Below the pieces are notes generated by a model, which worked only from the letters and a program-made list of their open reading frames with translations, ran no database searches and had not been told where the DNA came from. 64,000 bases of DNA from Megalobrama amblycephala. Its lineage: Eukaryota > Chordata > Actinopteri > Cypriniformes > Xenocyprididae. The DNA lies in NCBI RefSeq assembly GCF_018812025.1, contig NC_063049.1, positions 6,857,513-6,921,512 on the forward strand, written 5' to 3'. Shown in pieces: positions 22,125 through 34,499 of the stretch (positions are counted from its first letter, which is position 1; the number at the start of each line of letters is the position of its first letter). The position numbers and the translations under genes are program-made.

Positions 22125-22890
22125 TGTCACAAAGTCAAAAACACCATGGCTGCATTCCAGTTTGTTTTTTTATGACCTTCCCTCGCTAACTTCCCTCAGT
22201 CTCGTTGACTCGGATGTATGTCATTGCTTACGTTGCATGAGTGCCCAATACTGGCGGAACCTTTGCAATGGGGTGAATTGGAATGTCCTAAGCCCTTGAT
22301 CACTTGGAATCTGCTATGGAGTTGATTTATTATTAATTTTTTCCCCCTTACAAAATTGTTTAATGCAGTATTCTATATGTATATATGTGTATTTTAAATA
22401 TTTAAAAAAATAATTATTATATCATGGGGTAAATTAAACGTGATATGCGGTGACGTCACAATCGTGGTGCATTGTGGGTTATGGAGCTGCCAGAAGTGTA
22501 CATATGGAGTAGACTTGCTCCCTCGGTCAAAATCGAGGGAGCGAGGGTCTGTCCATATAAACTTCCCTCGTCCACTTCGCGAAGTGGAACGCACTTCAAA
22601 ATGGCACGCGGATTCCCCTGAGGGGAAGTGCTTAGGGAAGTTTGCAAGTGCGTGTCTAAAACTGGAGTGGAACGCAGCCCATCATTCCACCCATCAGCAC
22701 TAGATTACCACACTCCGCCCACTTGTTCACGATCGTCTGAGTTTTGATTCCCTCATCAACGCACCCTATATCAACCATCTGTCCCTTCCCTTCATCTGAA
22801 TATCTGCTATATTCAGACTTACCTGTGCTGCTCACATTTCTGCAAATAAAACCTGTTGAAAAGTACTTACCTGTCTGTCTCAGAAAAGTC
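22125..22890 (+). mobile_element. chromovirus LTR fragment split by a MITE
   Basis: 22125-22147 and 22680-22890 resemble the LTR at 42218-42676 (TGTCACA start, CATTCCACCCATCAGCAC, CAACGCACCCTATATCAACC, GCAAATAAAACCTGTTGAAAA). A TIR element (22148-22679) lies between the two parts. No coding part accompanies this fragment. Confidence 0.6.
22148..22679. mobile_element. MITE with GGCTGC ends
   Basis: Inverted ends GGCTGCATTCCAGTTTG and the complement of CTGGAGTGGAACGCAGCC. Related but damaged sequence is found at about 27145-27330 and 27950-28115. The flanking CAT on both sides suggests a 3-bp duplication. Confidence 0.55.
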
Positions 22891-23239
22891 TTTAGTTATA
22901 TCATATTTATAAAAGGTACATACGCTGTACCGAGTTTTTCCGAAAACAGCCGAGCGCCTGGAGGCGTGCCATGTGAGCGGAGCTAAAGAGTGACGAACAC
23001 GCGTAGCTTTTGTGTAGCAAATGTAAGGAAATCCCCTGTCGGCCCAAAAACGGATTCCGACGGCCTGAGCGAAGGTATAATATGTGTATGTCTTTTCAGC
23101 GCCTTTGTGAAGTTCACTTAATTTTTAGAATTTAGTTTAAATTTTACTTTAGCTGTGCACTTAATCTGACTCCAATTTCAAACGATTATTACTCTTAGAT
23201 TGTGTTTCTAATTAGGAATTCTGGGTATCCCATACTTTC

Positions 23240-24884
23240 TATTATTCGTTCATTACGGACCCGATGCCGCACAGAGATATACTCGCCCCGGGTTTACGGT
23301 AAACTCACGCACACAAAAAAGCCAGTCTGATCTTAACAATAACACAGAATAGGACGCACAATATCGGACATCACTGAGAAACTGCAGGCATGGCGGGGAG
23401 GATTTTTGGTGTGGCGGTCCACCACGGTAGAATGAATGTAGCGGAAACACTGAGGTGCTTGTTTAACACACAGAGGTCTAATATTGGACGTAGTGATGTG
23501 CTCCCTTTCTTTGGAATCACAATGTATCGGTAATAAAAGCCATGACAGCTCACCTCCTTTGGCACCAATCTGATTGCTCGTTTGTTCAAAAGAATGTGGA
23601 TTTCGGCCGTCAGGAGTCAAGCTGACTCTCCCTCAGCCACTGAGACCAGGGGTGTCCAAACTCAGTCCTGGAGGGCCGCTGTCCTGCAGAGTTTAGCTCC
23701 AAACCCAATTAAACACACCTGGACCAGCTAATCAAGAACTAACTAGGCATATAGAAACTTCCAGGCAGGTGTTTTGGAGCTAGACTCTGCAGGACAGCGG
23801 CCCTCCAGGACCGAGTTTGGACACCCCTGACTGAGACTTTCTTTATTGTACATTCCCCTTAACTGGTGGCCATTTGAAAACACCATGTGAGTGCTTAGTG
23901 ACACTTATGAATTGTTTCCTTGTGTTTCTGAATTTGAGTAGAACTTATAGTGAGAGCCCTTACCGAACTTAGAACCACAGGGCTGGAATCCCTCCTTCTC
24001 TTTGCAGGCGGAGAGAGAAGTGCAGGGGAAAATTTGCGTGTCAGGTCGAATGCTGCTTCCATTCCTTGGGGTGGGATGGATGATTCCTAGCCGCCGTGGC
24101 CGCAAATGAATCCTTCCCCCAAGGTCCGGAGCCATCTGACCTCGGATGTTGGCTAGTTTGTTCCCCGCTGAGAGCAGGTCTCATATTCCTAGCCCCCGAG
24201 TGTCTCCTGCTCGCTGCAGCGGCTGCTGCAAAGCCCTGTCGTGCTGGCTGAGAGGGTGGTTGCGGTGTTTGCTTGCGTGGTAAAGAGAGGTTAAAAGCTT
24301 CATCCTTTTGCTTCCTGAGGGTGCTGGTTTCTCTCATCTTCTCGAGAGCTTGTCCAAACAGACATTTAGTTGGGTCGTACGCTGCGTCCATCACCTCTGC
24401 TTTCTGAGCATTGCCCAATCCCGACAGGTTTAGCCATAATGCTCTCTCATCTGACATGGCCAGGCCCATCATATGGCCACAGCCCTGAACCACTGCCCGG
24501 GAAGAGTGGAGACTTACCACACATGTGGCTCACCACACACATTTCGTTCACCACACACATTTCATCCCAGAGTGCTTGGTTCGGCACTCCTGTGTCTAGC
24601 TGTTGCCCCATCTCCTCCAAAATCTCTGCCTGGCACGCTGACAGTAAAGTCACTGCGCTCAGTGAGCACACTGACTGCACTGCATATTTATGCATCCTCT
24701 GATAGACGGACGCAGTTAGACATTCCATCTTGCTCTGCAGCAAAATCTGGGAGGAAGCAGAAATAGAGCGCCGATTCGGATGGAGATGATAGGCCACTGA
24801 AGACTCTCCCATCCCTTGAATCTCCAGCTTAGAATATCTCTTGGCCGGGAGCATGCTCTTAAAAGGGCTACCCAAAGGGCGATT
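23240..24884 (-). mobile_element. DIRS-type retrotransposon remnant (gag-like ORF and RT start)
   Basis: On the minus strand, two overlapping frames (24875-24447 and 24520-24041) give a DIRS ORF1-like protein with ERALWLNLSGLGNAQKAEVM and a proline-rich tail with SFAATAARNHP. Nearer 23370-23600 a reverse-transcriptase N-terminus (VIPKKGSTSLRPILDLCVLN) is visible in broken frames. Frameshifts and truncation make it non-functional. A small palindromic repeat (23647-23829) is inserted in it. Confidence 0.65.
23647..23829. repeat. palindromic short repeat
   Basis: The left arm CAGGGGTGTCCAAACTCAGT and CTGGAGGGCCGCTGTCCTGCA is mirrored on the right, ending ACTGAG/GAGTTTGGACACCCCTG-like. The whole 183-bp unit is close to a perfect fold-back and common in style for cyprinid genomes. 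Confidence 0.7.
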
Positions 24885-26589
24885 GTGGCAAGCAGGGCCG
24901 GCGAGAGCCGTGAGGGAAAGGCGCGAGGCCGGTAACGCGAGAGTTAAAGGGATAGTTCACCCAAAAATGAAAATTTGATGTTTATCTGCTTACCCCCAGG
25001 GCATCCAAGATGTCGGTGACTTTATTTCTTCAGTAGAATACAAATTATGATTTTTAACTCCAACCGTTGCCGTCTGACAGTGTTATAATGCGAGTGAATG
25101 GTAACACAATTTATAAGAGTCAAAAAATATGCTTAGACAAATCCAAATTAAACCCTGCGGCTCGTGACGGCACATTGATGTCCTAAGATACGAAACGATC
25201 GTTTGCGCAAGAAACCGAACATTATTTATATCATTTTTTACCTCTAATACACCACTATGTCCAACTGCGTTCAGCACTCGCTTAGTAAGGTCTGATCGCG
25301 CTCTGACAACGGCAGTGATGTCTAGCACTCATTAAAGTATACGCGCGAGACATCACTGAGCGCGATCAGACCTTACTAAGCGAGTGCTGAACGCAGTTGG
25401 ACATAGTGGTGTATTAGTGGTAAAAAAAATGATATAAATAGTGTTCGGTTTCTTGCACAATGTTCGGTTTCTTGCAGACTGTCAGACGGCAACGGTTGGA
25501 GTTAAAAATCATCATTTGTGTTCTACTGAAGAAACAAAGTCACCTACATCTTGGATGCCCTGGGGGTAAGCAGATAAACATCAAATTTTTTTTTTTTCCC
25601 TTTAACGAGCTCCACCTGTGAGGCGCACCGGCCTTGAGTCTCTCACGGAGGAGCTCCGGGAGCATAAAAGGAGGAGCGACGACAGTGAAGGACGAGAGAG
25701 GACCAGGCCTGGATTTTATTTTATGTTTTATTATGCTTGCGGATGTCTGCCGGCATTACTTTCATTTTGTATTTGTTTATTTTGAATTAAAGTTTTGTTG
25801 AACGTTCGCCGGTTCCCGCCTCCTTCTTCCCATACTTACGAACTATGTTACATTGATGCCGAAACCCAGGAGGAAGGAGGGACATGCTGTTGGAGAGCCC
25901 TTGCTGCTGAGGGGGATCGCAGTGGTGCGGAGTTCGGACAGCGCAGGAGTGAAGACCGTCAGAGGCTGCCCGAGGTGGTAATGCTGGAGCCTTGTGACAG
26001 GTGGGACTGAGACCCCGATGCCGTGCTCCTGGGACGAGGTGGGGTGGCTGCCGTCCAGGAGGGAGCAGAGGAGTTGCCGTCGTTCGCCGTGGGCCAGAGC
26101 CTGCTACCGTCCGCCATGAAGGGGAGGAGCAGGAGACGGCGGACTCGCTGCCGGCTGCCCTCAGCCGGAGGACCCATCGCCGGCCGCCAGGAGGCGGTCG
26201 AGGATCGGGTCGTCCACCAAGTGTCCAGTGCCATCGCATGGCACCGCAAGGAAGAGCCTCTCGGCTGGCTGAGGACCGAGCGGCAGTGTGTCCGGGAACC
26301 GGACCAATAATTTTTTTTTCTCTTTTTCCTCTCTCCCCTCTCTTGTTCTGTCACTCCCCTTGCTTCTGTCTCCTTTCTCTCGTCTCGTCTGTCCTTACCC
26401 CCAGGTGCTGCGGCCACCGAGACAGGCCCCGGGGGGGTGTAGAGCGCAGTCTTGGGAGTACCCCCCGGCCTGTGAGGGGCGATGGGGGTATGTGGCGAGC
26501 AGGACGGGCGAGAGACATGAGGGAACGGCATGAGGCCGGTGACGCGAGAGTTAACAAGCTCCACCTGTGAGGCGCACCGGCCTTGAGTC
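24885..26589 (+). mobile_element. non-coding LTR element nested in the DIRS remnant
   Basis: The 5' LTR begins TGTGGCAAGCAGGGCCGGCG at 24885 and ends TATGTTACA at 25852. A primer-site-like TTGATGCCGAAACCCAGGAG follows, then a GC-rich internal region of about 0.64 kb without long supported coding sequence. The 3' LTR starts TGTGGCGAGCAGGACGGGCG at 26491 and is cut off at about 26589. It interrupts the DIRS sequence at 24884 and is itself interrupted by a MITE (24944-25605). Confidence 0.65.
24944..25605. mobile_element. TTAA MITE with long inverted arms
   Basis: The body (24948-25601) starts AGGGATAGTTCACC and ends in TTTTCCCT, bordered by TTAA at 24944-24947 and 25602-25605. Long arms (GGGCATCCAAGATGT on the left, its complement near 25540-25565) pair over most of the length. 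The uninterrupted paralogous site GCGAGAGTTAAC at 26544-26555 in the 3' LTR of the same element shows that TTAA was duplicated on insertion. Confidence 0.85.
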
Positions 26590-27450
26590 AAACAAAATAG
26601 TCAATCTAGCAAATTGAGGGAACGAAATAGTAAATTGTGCACACGATTTAGTAAAGCGAGGGAATGAATTAGGAAAGCGTGCGGCATAAGCACGATTTTT
26701 TTTCCCTGCATTTCATGTGCAGGACTCCGTATAGAAATGAACACGACAACAGCCAAAGCATGTCATTATAAGTCTGCATGTTCTGCGTGTCTCTGTTAAT
26801 GAATGGCGTTGTTTCGTCTACTACACAAACTCAAACACATGTAACACTCAATACAGAGCTTTTTTCACCATTTCATTTGGAAAAACATGACAAACCGCCA
26901 AAATAACATAACGATAAGCCTGTGCATGAACTGATATTAGGCTAATATTGTAAATCTACCATTGTGTTGGGTTTTGCTCAATATGATGTTAAGTGGCAGA
27001 TCAGTGGGCTTGATGCAGTTGAATATAGTAGGCTAAGAGACATTCTCTCTCCCAGACGAATTTAATAATTATAATATGACCGTGTGGTGAACCTATGAAC
27101 CTAACTCATATTTATCTTAACTATCGCTTTGTGTTGTTGGACTTTCCTCGCTAACTTACCTCCTTCTTAATGACTCTGATGTCATTTTTTATGTTGCACA
27201 AGTGCCCACTACTGGCAGAACCCTTTCAATGGGTTTAATTGGAACGCCCTAAGCCCTTAATCACTTGATTGGTAGCACTTGGTATCCACTATGGAGCTGA
27301 TTAATTAATTAATTTTTTCCTTAAGAATTTGTTTGATGCACTATTCTATATGCCTATAGGTATGATTGGGCTGCTGGACAAAAATAAAATCTCAATACAA
27401 TAAATAAACGATAACTGTGTAAAAACAGTCAGTTTAAGGTAGCAGCAAGT

Positions 27451-27896
27451 TGTAATGTCTGCAGCGTTGTCTCAAATAAAGAGAGATGAGGCTCTAAATG
27501 CAAACCGTTTATTCCACACTTGCACAGTCACAATCCACAAATAGGCAAGACATGAATCCAGGCAAGGCAGTGAATAATCCTAGGCAGCCACACCATAAAC
27601 CCAAACAAGGCAATAACATGAACACCATGACGAGACAACATGACAAACATACATTGATGAACTCAAACAATAACCAACAAACACTGACTCAAACAAGGAC
27701 CTATTTATACACAGAAAAGCTAACAAGGTAACAAGGGGAGGGGATAATCGTCAAGGCAACTAACAAGGGTGACCATAGTAACATATGAGTGAGAGCAAGC
27801 AAAAGGGTAAAGCAAGGCATGACAAGACAAGGCAAGAATACATTTCAACATAAAAGTCACAAACTCAGACACACAAGCGCTGAGTTCATTACACAA
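27451..27896 (-). mobile_element. solo LTR with CAAGT duplication
   Basis: It starts TGTAATGTCTGCAG and ends TTCATTACACAA, flanked by CAAGT at 27446-27450 and 27897-27901. On the minus strand a TATAAATA box and an AATAAA lie in the expected order. No internal region remains, as after LTR-LTR recombination. Confidence 0.6.
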
Positions 27897-28584
27897 CAAG
27901 TATTATACGGTTAAACATCAAAATAATTTATATATCATTCCCTAGAGTTGTGTGGTGTGGGAGTAACTTAAACACAATCTGCTTTGATGTCACAGTTGTG
28001 TTGCATTGAGGTATATGGAGCTGCCTGAAGTGTACATTTGAGTCGATTCACTTCCTCCGTCAAAACCAAGGGGTTGAGGGTCTGTCCATATAAACTTACC
28101 TTATCCTACCCACATTAATCCCAGGCTCCTTAATGTCCATGCTAAGCTCTTGTCCGTATTCTGCTCTGGCTGGCGGACAGTCCATGTGATGTAATTTTTT
28201 ATCATCAATACATTCTGCTGATGTCCACACACATAGTCCTGATTTTTGTGCCCACATAGACTTGTGTACAGACAACAGCACATGTGCTAATGATTTGAGC
28301 GTTAAAATACAAAAGGTCCACTAGGTAGTGCATATGTGCTGAACACATTCTTCCATGCTCACAGTCAGTAGATATACTTTGAAGAGCTAGTGCTCTCAAA
28401 TGTGCACAAGACCAGTGTCTCAACTTTAGTCCTGGGGACCCACCTTGTTTTAGTTGTCTTGCTAATTAAAATGCCTGATTGAACTTATCTCATATTTTAA
28501 ATAAGGAGACATCTAAAACCTTCATCCAGGCCAAGATATCGGATAGACATGCAGAGATACAAGCTGAGATGGTGGGGTCATCAG

Positions 28585-28990
28585 TTAACCATAATCTGCG
28601 TGACAGTGGTGATAGGTGAATCCATGTGCTATTATGATTGTGCCCAGTGAGGTTGTGTATATGGAGAAAAGCAGGAGATCAAGCACTGAACCATAAGTGA
28701 TTAGCTGATGAAACTCAGACACTCCTCTTCTCCAGGAAACCTTGCAGGATCTGCCAGGACAGGTGGACAAGAGTATCTGATGATTCATAGTGTCAGAGAC
28801 AATAGCCAGGTCCAGCAGGATGGGGACAGATGATTTGGAGTTGCCAGTGTTGGTTAAGTGTTGGAGGTTTTTTAGCAATGTGTTTAGGCACCCACTAAAA
28901 GATAATCAGGCCGATTTCGGGCCAGTTCTCCACTTTGGACAATCCTAGGTAAAGTCCAGATTATCTTGATGGTTCTACAGATTATCTTCT
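28585..28990 (-). mobile_element. LINE reverse transcriptase fragment
   Basis: The minus-strand frame contains SVPILLDLAIVSDTMNHQIL, then TYGSVLDLLLFSIYTTSLGT and HGFTYHHCHADYG. This corresponds to the RT palm of CR1/L2-type LINEs, with the catalytic YADD-type box decayed to HADY. It lies in intron 1 of finTRIM copy 2. Confidence 0.6.
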
Positions 28991-29472
28991 CAGATTTTTC
29001 TGTGGTGTGAGGTGTGTTAAGAGTGATTGAATCTGCTCAGAAGAACGATGGGACATGTTGAATATTCACGATCAGAAATCCTGTAGTGCGGGGAGAACCC
29101 TGAGGACACACGCAGAATATAGATTGTCACATGGAATGAAACAATACCCAATCAGAAAGCAAACTGAAATCGCATGTTTGTGGTTTCTCATATTTCAAAT
29201 ATCTTTTAGTGTGGGCCAGCTTTTCCTCTGGCATCCTTAAATATTTTTTATATTAAATATTTCTTGAGTCACAGTTCATTTAGTTTCTGTGTTCTGGTTT
29301 TTCTTCATAGTTGATGACAGTTTCACTAAATATATTTTGCAACCTCATTCACATTAATTCAAATGTATATAATTAACCATTAATGAATTTAAGCAGTGAT
29401 TTCCATTCTGTCTATCTATACAGTTTTATGTAGTATTTCTAAAGTTTACAGTGTTATTTGATTTTCATACAG

Positions 29473-29568
29473 ATGGTTTTGGAAGAGTGAAAGAGAATGT
29501 TCAAACAGAGAATCCAGCAGAGAAAGAAAGATCTTGAAGAGCTGAGAGAGGCTGTTGAGTCTCATAAG
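29473..29568 (+). pseudogene. finTRIM copy 2 exon 2 with in-frame TGA
   Basis: A 96-nt coiled-coil exon with intact AG and GTGAGT borders. The sixth codon is TGA (29488-29490) where copies 1 and 3 have CGA (Arg). The remainder (FKQRIQQRKKDLEELREAVE) is conserved. Confidence 0.85.
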
Positions 29569-29710
29569 GTGAGTTTGTAGAAGAGAAGTTTGAGACTCAG
29601 TTTGAAATCTCCTCCTGTGCTGGATCTCTTTTAGTCCTACTGAAACCCACTGTGGGTGACAGGCTGTGTGAGGCACCAACAAGAGCTGACTGTGATGTGT
29701 GTTCTAACAG

Positions 29711-29944
29711 GGCTCTGCAGTGACAGCAGTGGAGGACAGTGAGAGGATCTTTACTGAGCTTATTTGCTCCATTAAGAAAATTTGCTCTAAGGTGACACAG
29801 CGGATCAGAGATCAGGAAAAGTCAGCAGTGAGTCAAGCTGAAGGAGTCATGGATCGACTGGAACAGGAGATTGATGATTTCAGGAGGAGAGATGCTGAGC
29901 TGGAGCTGCTTTCGCACACTGACGACCACATCCATTTTCTCCAG
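29711..29944 (+). CDS. finTRIM copy 2 exon 3 (coiled coil)
   Basis: A 234-nt open exon after TCTAACAG, donor GTAACG. It contains TAVEDSERIFTELICSIKKI, then VTQRIRDQEKSAVSQAEGVM and DRLEQEIDDFRRRDAELELL. The frame is intact although exon 2 carries a stop. Confidence 0.83.
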
Positions 29945-30169
29945 GTAACGGAGCATGTGGCTTGTTGAAAGGAGGTGTGCTGTTACACGCAGCAGACATG
30001 CCCAGTGTGAAAGCCCCAGACACAGGAGGAAACATAACAGCTAGCATTGGCATAGACAATACAGGACAAACTAAGGAGACAGGACAATATACAAGAAACC
30101 AAACACAAAACAGGTGGTGACCATAATCAGTTTCCATGGAAACAAACAAGACCTAATCAAAAACCAATG

Positions 30170-31672
30170 GAGCTAATGAAACAGGAACTAGTACAATGGA
30201 AAACAGGAACATACTAAAAGTCCATAGAAATCAAAACTGAAACTAAACTACTGTATGTAAGACAAATCAGCTCAAATGAAATTATTAATTTATAGGGAAT
30301 TTTAAAAGGAGTCACTTAGTTTACGACCGAGCACCTGAATTGTCCAGCGATCATTTGCTCGGGCCGTAACCATAAGCTCTTTTAGCGGATATGAATATCC
30401 AACTATCGTGAAAGCACTATTTAGTAGCAAGGTAACATAGATCGCAGTTTAAGGCAGTAAATGTATAAACACATAAAACTTCTTTTAAGAATCTAAAGGA
30501 GACTTTATTGATTATTCTAACACAAACTAATATCTAACACAAACACATACATTCATACACGTTGCAGAAAGAAAGGAAGTGAGAAAGAAAGAGTTTTAAG
30601 AGAGAATGAAATGATGAGCATGATTTCTAGCAAAATATGCACTTCATAAGACCTGACCTGAACGAACCATGAATCATTAATTTAATGCACCAGTTCAGCT
30701 TTAGAATCTTAAGTTATTTGCTTGTTGTTTGTCTTTGAATGCGGCTTCCCTTGCTGGCGTCCTTGGCTGGGAGTGAAGGGATTTTCCGAGTTAGTTGGAT
30801 TGTTGCAGGTCCTTTTGGGTCCGGATTGTTGTGCTGGCGAGTGGAGTCTCTCGTGGCTGACGTTTGAAGTTGAGGCAGCAAAGGAGTCGTTGCTTGAACT
30901 TTGCGACAAAATTTAACTTAGAACACGTGACTCTCGATGTAAAAAGAAAGGAAGGTTAAAGTAAAAGAAGGGAAAAGTGAGTGAGAAGATGGATGGCTTA
31001 AATGAACTGCTTGTCGGCCCTTTATCGTCTGTTCTTTGTCTTAAGCTATATTATTCCTTTAACTTCTGAATTACACTGAATTTGTCTTAGTGATCTGACT
31101 ATTTAACCTTAGGTGTTTGTCCCACCTCTTTGAGGTGTTCTGACCAATCAGGTATCATCTTTGTTTTAAAGGTGACTTTCCTCCTCCCATGATTATAAAC
31201 TAAGTGTCTCTTGAATTCCTGCTCTCGGCAGAGAATACAGAGAGTATAGTTTAGACATGATTTCTATTAAACAGAATATGATACATTTTACACAGGTTTC
31301 ATTCAAGCCACAATATGAGTTGAAAATAGAGATTTAAATCAATTCCAAACAATGAACACTTTCAATCAATCATTCAAAAGTTATCACATTTACATGAATT
31401 GTGGGTGTTCTTAAGCACAACTGGTCATATGTAGAATGTGTAGACATGATATAGCATTATGCAGTTGAGATGTTTGATAAGTCCGTTTCAAATAGTTTTG
31501 GAACAATTTGATGCAGTTTATTTTATTTCACAGTCTCTGTTATTTTACTTGTAGATTTTTCACAAGTCTCACTCAGAGGTCACTTAGAAGAAATAGGCCT
31601 GCATTGTCTCTCTGTCTCTTTTGATCTGTAGATCAAAGACTCTTTATCTTCTTGTGGCTCCAGTTGCATTGT
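30170..31672. other. intron 3 of finTRIM copy 2, no gene seen
   Basis: Mostly AT-rich. Segments near 29992-30170 resemble the LTR family seen at 7908 and 14680. TCACTTAG occurs both at 30311 and 31582 and could flank an insertion, but I found no matching termini. No exon is supported. Confidence 0.35.
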
Positions 31673-31680
31673 CTTTTCAA

Positions 31681-32762
31681 TAGGGGTGTGACGAGATTTC
31701 TTGTCGAGGCGAAAAGTAGTCTCGTGATATTGCCATGACAGAGTGTTAGGATGATTAGGAAAGAATATGGCACCGCTATGTTTACATTACGCCTCCACTG
31801 TCGTTTTGCTTTGTATTTAAATAAAAAACATTTAATTCAGTTGGATAATGGTCGCCGACGCTCCATATTTACAGAGTACACGTGATCGCAAAAGTGAAAG
31901 TAAAACAAGCTCGCATTCAAACGTGATTTCAATACCCCGCATTTTGAAAGCGGCTCCCTGATGAATGCAAATATCTCTCAATATGAAAGCTATTTTAGGC
32001 TGGGCTGTGTAGTTGTAACCATGTCTTAGCTCTGTATCAAAGAAAAATTTGGTCTTATTTGCACTTTGAATATTGAGAGAGTGCGATTATGGTTGCACTT
32101 AGGCCTATTGTAAAGTGTTACCATAAAATTAAATAACAGTTTTCTCTTAATCTTATTAAGCACAAACAATAAGGTTTCATTTGTTAACATCAGTTAATGC
32201 ACTGTGAACTATCATGAACTAACAATGAATTACTATTTTTAACTAACATAAACAACGATTAATACATACTGTAGCAAATATATTGCTCATTGTTAGTTGA
32301 TATTAGTTAATACATTAATGTTAATAAATGAGACCTTATTGTAAAGTGTTACCATTTTTATTTATACTGTTTTTATTTCTATGATCAGTTTGTGGAAAGG
32401 AGTTCAGTTAGGAGGTCAAAAGTTGTAGAAGCTCATAAATCATGTACAGTAAGGTCTGAAAAGACTGAAATCATACAGAAGGGAAGTCAGTCAGTTGAGT
32501 GTGTGGCAAAACCTTTTACAGTGCTTGAGTATTGTTGTCTTTTACTGCATATGATAATTCATACTCAGAAAGTAGATCTGAAATGACATTCATTACAAGA
32601 TGATTAGTTAAAACATTTCAAATACACCTGGGGAATATTTTTTCTAGTCATGTATTTCGCCATTGAGGATTTCTTAAAAATAGTGTGTAAAAATCTTGTC
32701 TCGTCTTGTTCTCGTGAACTCAATCTCGAGTCTCATAAGCTACCTGTCTCGTCACACCCCTA
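31681..32762. mobile_element. hAT-like non-autonomous element, 8-bp duplication
   Basis: Inverted ends TAGGGGTGTGACGAGA and the complement of TCTCGTCACACCCCTA are flanked by CTTTTCAA (31673-31680) and CTTTTCGA (32763-32770), an 8-bp duplication with one change. Eight-base duplications are typical of hAT. A further repeat containing GTAAAGTGTTACC at both sides (about 32110-32355) is nested inside. No transposase frame is seen. Confidence 0.68.
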
Positions 32763-33131
32763 CTTTTCGACCATTTGGTTTCTATAAATGGCTTAAAGTT
32801 TGCTACCTTTCTCCTCAGTCAGGAAGCATGTGTGGCCATAAAAGTACCTAGCAGGGGGTTGTTTTGTAGATGGACTGGAGCCAAAAATTAGATTCTCTGA
32901 ACTTGGGTCCTGCGATGTTGATTAGGGCCTCTGGAATTATTTTTTGAAAGAATCAACTGAAAGATTCATCTGTCTGGTTCGTCCTTGATCCCTGCAACTA
33001 CTAGGGATGCACTGAAATGAATATTCTGGGCCGAAACCAAAAAGAATAAATTAATAATCAACGAATCAACTAATATTATTTCATAATCAACACTCAAATA
33101 GCTAAAACTGAGTTGTACAAACATAATTGGG

Positions 33132-33790
33132 TTGGAGCGAAGGCTGTCTCCCTCCACCCTGAAAGAGTATGTTGCCGCCATAGCCGCACATCATGATGCA
33201 GTCATCAGGTTCCACAGAGGTGCAAGGAGGTTCAACCCTCCTCGTTCTACCTTGCTACCGTCTTGGGACCAGTCTCTGGTGGTCAGGGCACTGCAGAAAC
33301 CTCCCTTTGAACCTTTGCAGTCAGCTGAGTTGAAGATTTTGTCATTGAATACAGTACTCCTGACTGCATTGGCTTCCATCAAGAGGGTACGGGACCTGCA
33401 AGCATTTTCGGTTGATGAATCTTGACAGAACGCAAAGCTTTAGGACCTTAGACCAGCTCTTCATCTGTTACGGAGGCCAGCAGAAGGGAAAGGCTGTCAA
33501 GCAGAAGTTAGCCCACTGGATAGTGGATATTATTGTCTTGGTGTACTAATCCCATTCAGGTTGCAAGCACACTCAATTTAAAGTGTTGCTTCCTACCTTG
33601 AGTGCTGACACAAGGTGCCTCGCTGACAGATATTTGTAGAGCTGTGGGCTGGGCGACACCTAACACATTCGCTAGATTCTATAGCCTTCGTATAGAGCCA
33701 TATCTTCCCGTATATTTGCCCCCAGTGGCCTACGTGCGTCTATTAGCTCCAGTAGTGTTCCCCAGAAATGGCTAACCCTGTGAGTTCCTC
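33132..33790 (+). mobile_element. DIRS tyrosine recombinase remnant
   Basis: The frame at 33132-33425 encodes RRLSPSTLKEYVAAIAAHHD and later VLLTALASIKRVRDLQAFSV, typical of the tyrosine recombinase of fish DIRS elements. Further out-of-frame pieces to about 33720 (for example TDICRAVGWATPNTFARFYS across a frameshift) continue it. Multiple stops make it inactive. Terminal-repeat-like sequence (CTCGTTCCCTGAATGAGGGA) lies at about 34227-34246. Confidence 0.65.
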
Positions 33791-34499
33791 CGTCACCCCC
33801 TGGCAGTCAGACGTGGTGGAGTGTCTGATGTCAGGCCTACACTTGTATGCTAGTGAAACTTGTGGTAGGCTGGGTGTCCATGTGTAGTGACCCCTGAGGC
33901 AGTCCCATATGTATATTCTTCCATGATATGGCTACCCTGTTACGCTAGCCTGTGTCTTTCCCTCGACAGTGCCCGCTGTTATTTCCCAGCGTTATTCAAT
34001 AGTCACACTGAATGGATCTTGCAGAACAGCAGTGACTGACCTTCTCTGCTTAGAGCTATGACTTTCCACTCCAACAGTTGGGGGCGGACCAGGAGGCTCA
34101 AGCAGAGTGCTGGAAGGGCCAGCGACAGTGGTGTGTTGGTAGATATCCCCAATTTGTCAGTCAGTTCCGACATACATCGAACGTGACCAACTTAAAGAGA
34201 ACATCTTTGTTACGTATGTAACTCTCGTTCCCTGAATGAGGGAACGGAGACGAATGTCCCATTGCCACAGTTGCCGTACCTCCGCCCTATGGCCGAGTCA
34301 CTAGCTTGGCTCCTCAGAAGAAAAGCAAATATGCGATGCACCTACTGCTCATTTATACCCGCGCTGCAGTGCAGAGCAGCTGATGCAATTATTGTATGCC
34401 AATGTGCATTGGCTCGTTTTAGTTACACTCTAAGTAGATTGGTCTCTCAAAGCGATCCCCAGTTCGTCGGTCAGTTCTGACGTACGACTCTGTTCCTTC

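Noticed and set aside
23371..23620. Independent reverse transcriptase gene
   Set aside because: The RT motif is short, split over frames and contiguous with DIRS gag-like sequence, so it is part of one dead element.
25959..26591. Long overlapping frames on both strands in GC-rich DNA
   Set aside because: High GC lowers stop frequency; the region is the non-coding interior of an LTR element and no domain is recognisable.
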